A stretch of 64,000 bases of DNA from Hymenobacter plasmatis (lineage in GTDB: Bacteria > Bacteroidota > Bacteroidia > Cytophagales > Hymenobacteraceae), in contig NZ_JAJFAW010000019.1 in assembly GCF_020711255.1 (NCBI RefSeq), forward strand, positions 45,533-109,532. The letters run 5' to 3'. The position numbers and the translations under genes were made by a program. The stretch's first letter is position 1. Each line of letters begins with the position of its first letter. Below the pieces are notes generated by a model, which saw only the letters and a program-made list of their open reading frames with translations, did no database searches and was not told where the DNA came from. Below, in pieces: positions 63,650 to 64,000 of this stretch.

Positions 63650-63679
63650 TTGCTAAGTAGAAAAAGCCTCGTACCTTTG
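63650..63679 (+). promoter_or_regulatory. rRNA promoter P3
   Basis: TTG at 63650-63652, 19-nt spacer, TACCTTTG at 63672-63679, followed by CACTCCC. It lies about 260 nt before the 16S gene. Confidence 0.75.
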
Positions 63680-63741
63680 CACTCCCAAATCGAATAGGGC
63701 ACTGCAATAGCAACGATAAGGAGTCACAACTAACTCCGCAC

Positions 63742-63780
63742 TGTTACTTCAAATGGAAGTAACACACGTTCTTTGAATGA
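63742..63780 (+). promoter_or_regulatory. rRNA leader hairpin and boxA-like antitermination element
   Basis: A 9-bp hairpin TGTTACTTC/GAAGTAACA (63742-63764) precedes CGTTCTTTGAATGA (63767-63780), which resembles boxA. A UUCG-capped hairpin CCCCGG-TTCG-CCGGGG follows at 63911-63926. Confidence 0.6.
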
Positions 63781-63939
63781 CGGAAACAGACAAAATAGTA
63801 AGTGTTTCATTTGCCGGTCTTTCTTCGGGAAGAACACAGTGAAACAAACCAAGCGAAACGAATTAGACGATAACGTCAAATATGTGAGCAAGGTCAGCAC
63901 TCGACATCAGCCCCGGTTCGCCGGGGTGTAGAACATTTT

Positions 63940-64000
63940 ACAATGGAGAGTTTGATCTTGGCTCAGGATGAACGCTAGCGGCAGGCCTAATACATGCAAG
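63940..64000 (+). rRNA. rrs: 16S ribosomal RNA, 5' end only
   Basis: AGAGTTTGATCTTGGCTCAG (63947-63966), the universal 27F region, is followed by GATGAACGCTAGCGGCAGG, typical of Bacteroidota. The mature 5' end is placed near 63940 by alignment to E. coli position 1. The gene continues beyond the window. Confidence 0.96.

Overview
The window comes from a GC-rich member of the Bacteroidota, most probably Hymenobacter or a close relative in the Cytophagales. The evidence is two SusC/SusD pairs, proteins with C-terminal type IX secretion (Por) sorting domains, Bacteroidota-type promoters (TTTG about 20 nt before TAnnTTTG), starts without an obvious Shine-Dalgarno, and the first 61 bases of a 16S rRNA gene at the right edge. 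No phage, insertion sequence, CRISPR array or integrase was seen.

Layout. Bases 1-5640, minus strand: a serine hydrolase cut by the left edge, two paralogous DUF885 metallopeptidase-like proteins separated by a 290-bp concentric palindrome, and a small basic exported protein. Bases 5890-10342: two Por-sorted surface proteins flanking a broken histidine-kinase remnant. Bases 10792-18063: a NagZ/serine-hydrolase fusion, an acyl-CoA ligase, proC and a vanadium-haloperoxidase-like lipoprotein. Bases 18190-38379 form a carbohydrate region: a NagX/HGSNAT-like acyltransferase, SusCD pair 1, AnmK, a NagB/PIG-L fusion, SusCD pair 2 with a third lipoprotein, a periplasmic trehalase and a GHL10 (DigH/YngK-like) glycosidase. 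Bases 38564-47580 are mixed: a membrane protein and a rhomboid protease that share an N-terminal motif, a quinone-oxidoreductase-like MDR enzyme, an FAD/NAD(P) protein, a heptose epimerase, a BtuF/FecCD-type importer without its ATPase, and a PTPS-family enzyme. Bases 47703-62999 are mainly housekeeping: lpxB, a large Por-sorted metalloprotease, clpX, an outer-membrane barrel, clpP, tig, tRNA-Leu, rel/spoT, a CHY zinc finger, fur, a STAS protein and purA. From 63364 three tandem promoters lead into the rRNA operon.

How the genes may work together. NagZ fused to a beta-lactamase-fold domain, AnmK, NagB/PIG-L, the NagX-like protein and the GHL10 enzyme all belong to families that act on peptidoglycan or amino sugars. 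With two SusCD importers this suggests a dispersed amino-sugar or muropeptide salvage region. That is inference: no MurQ or AmpG is present here and each gene appears to have its own transcription signals.

Intergenic DNA is unusually structured. There are four copies of a 30-bp-arm inverted repeat, several other palindromic repeat types, a recurrent TTGAGCTA octamer, an operator-like palindrome over the anmK promoter, and an intrinsic terminator in the leader of the second susC. No single clearly new multi-gene system stands out; the regulatory and repeat structures are the most interesting leads.
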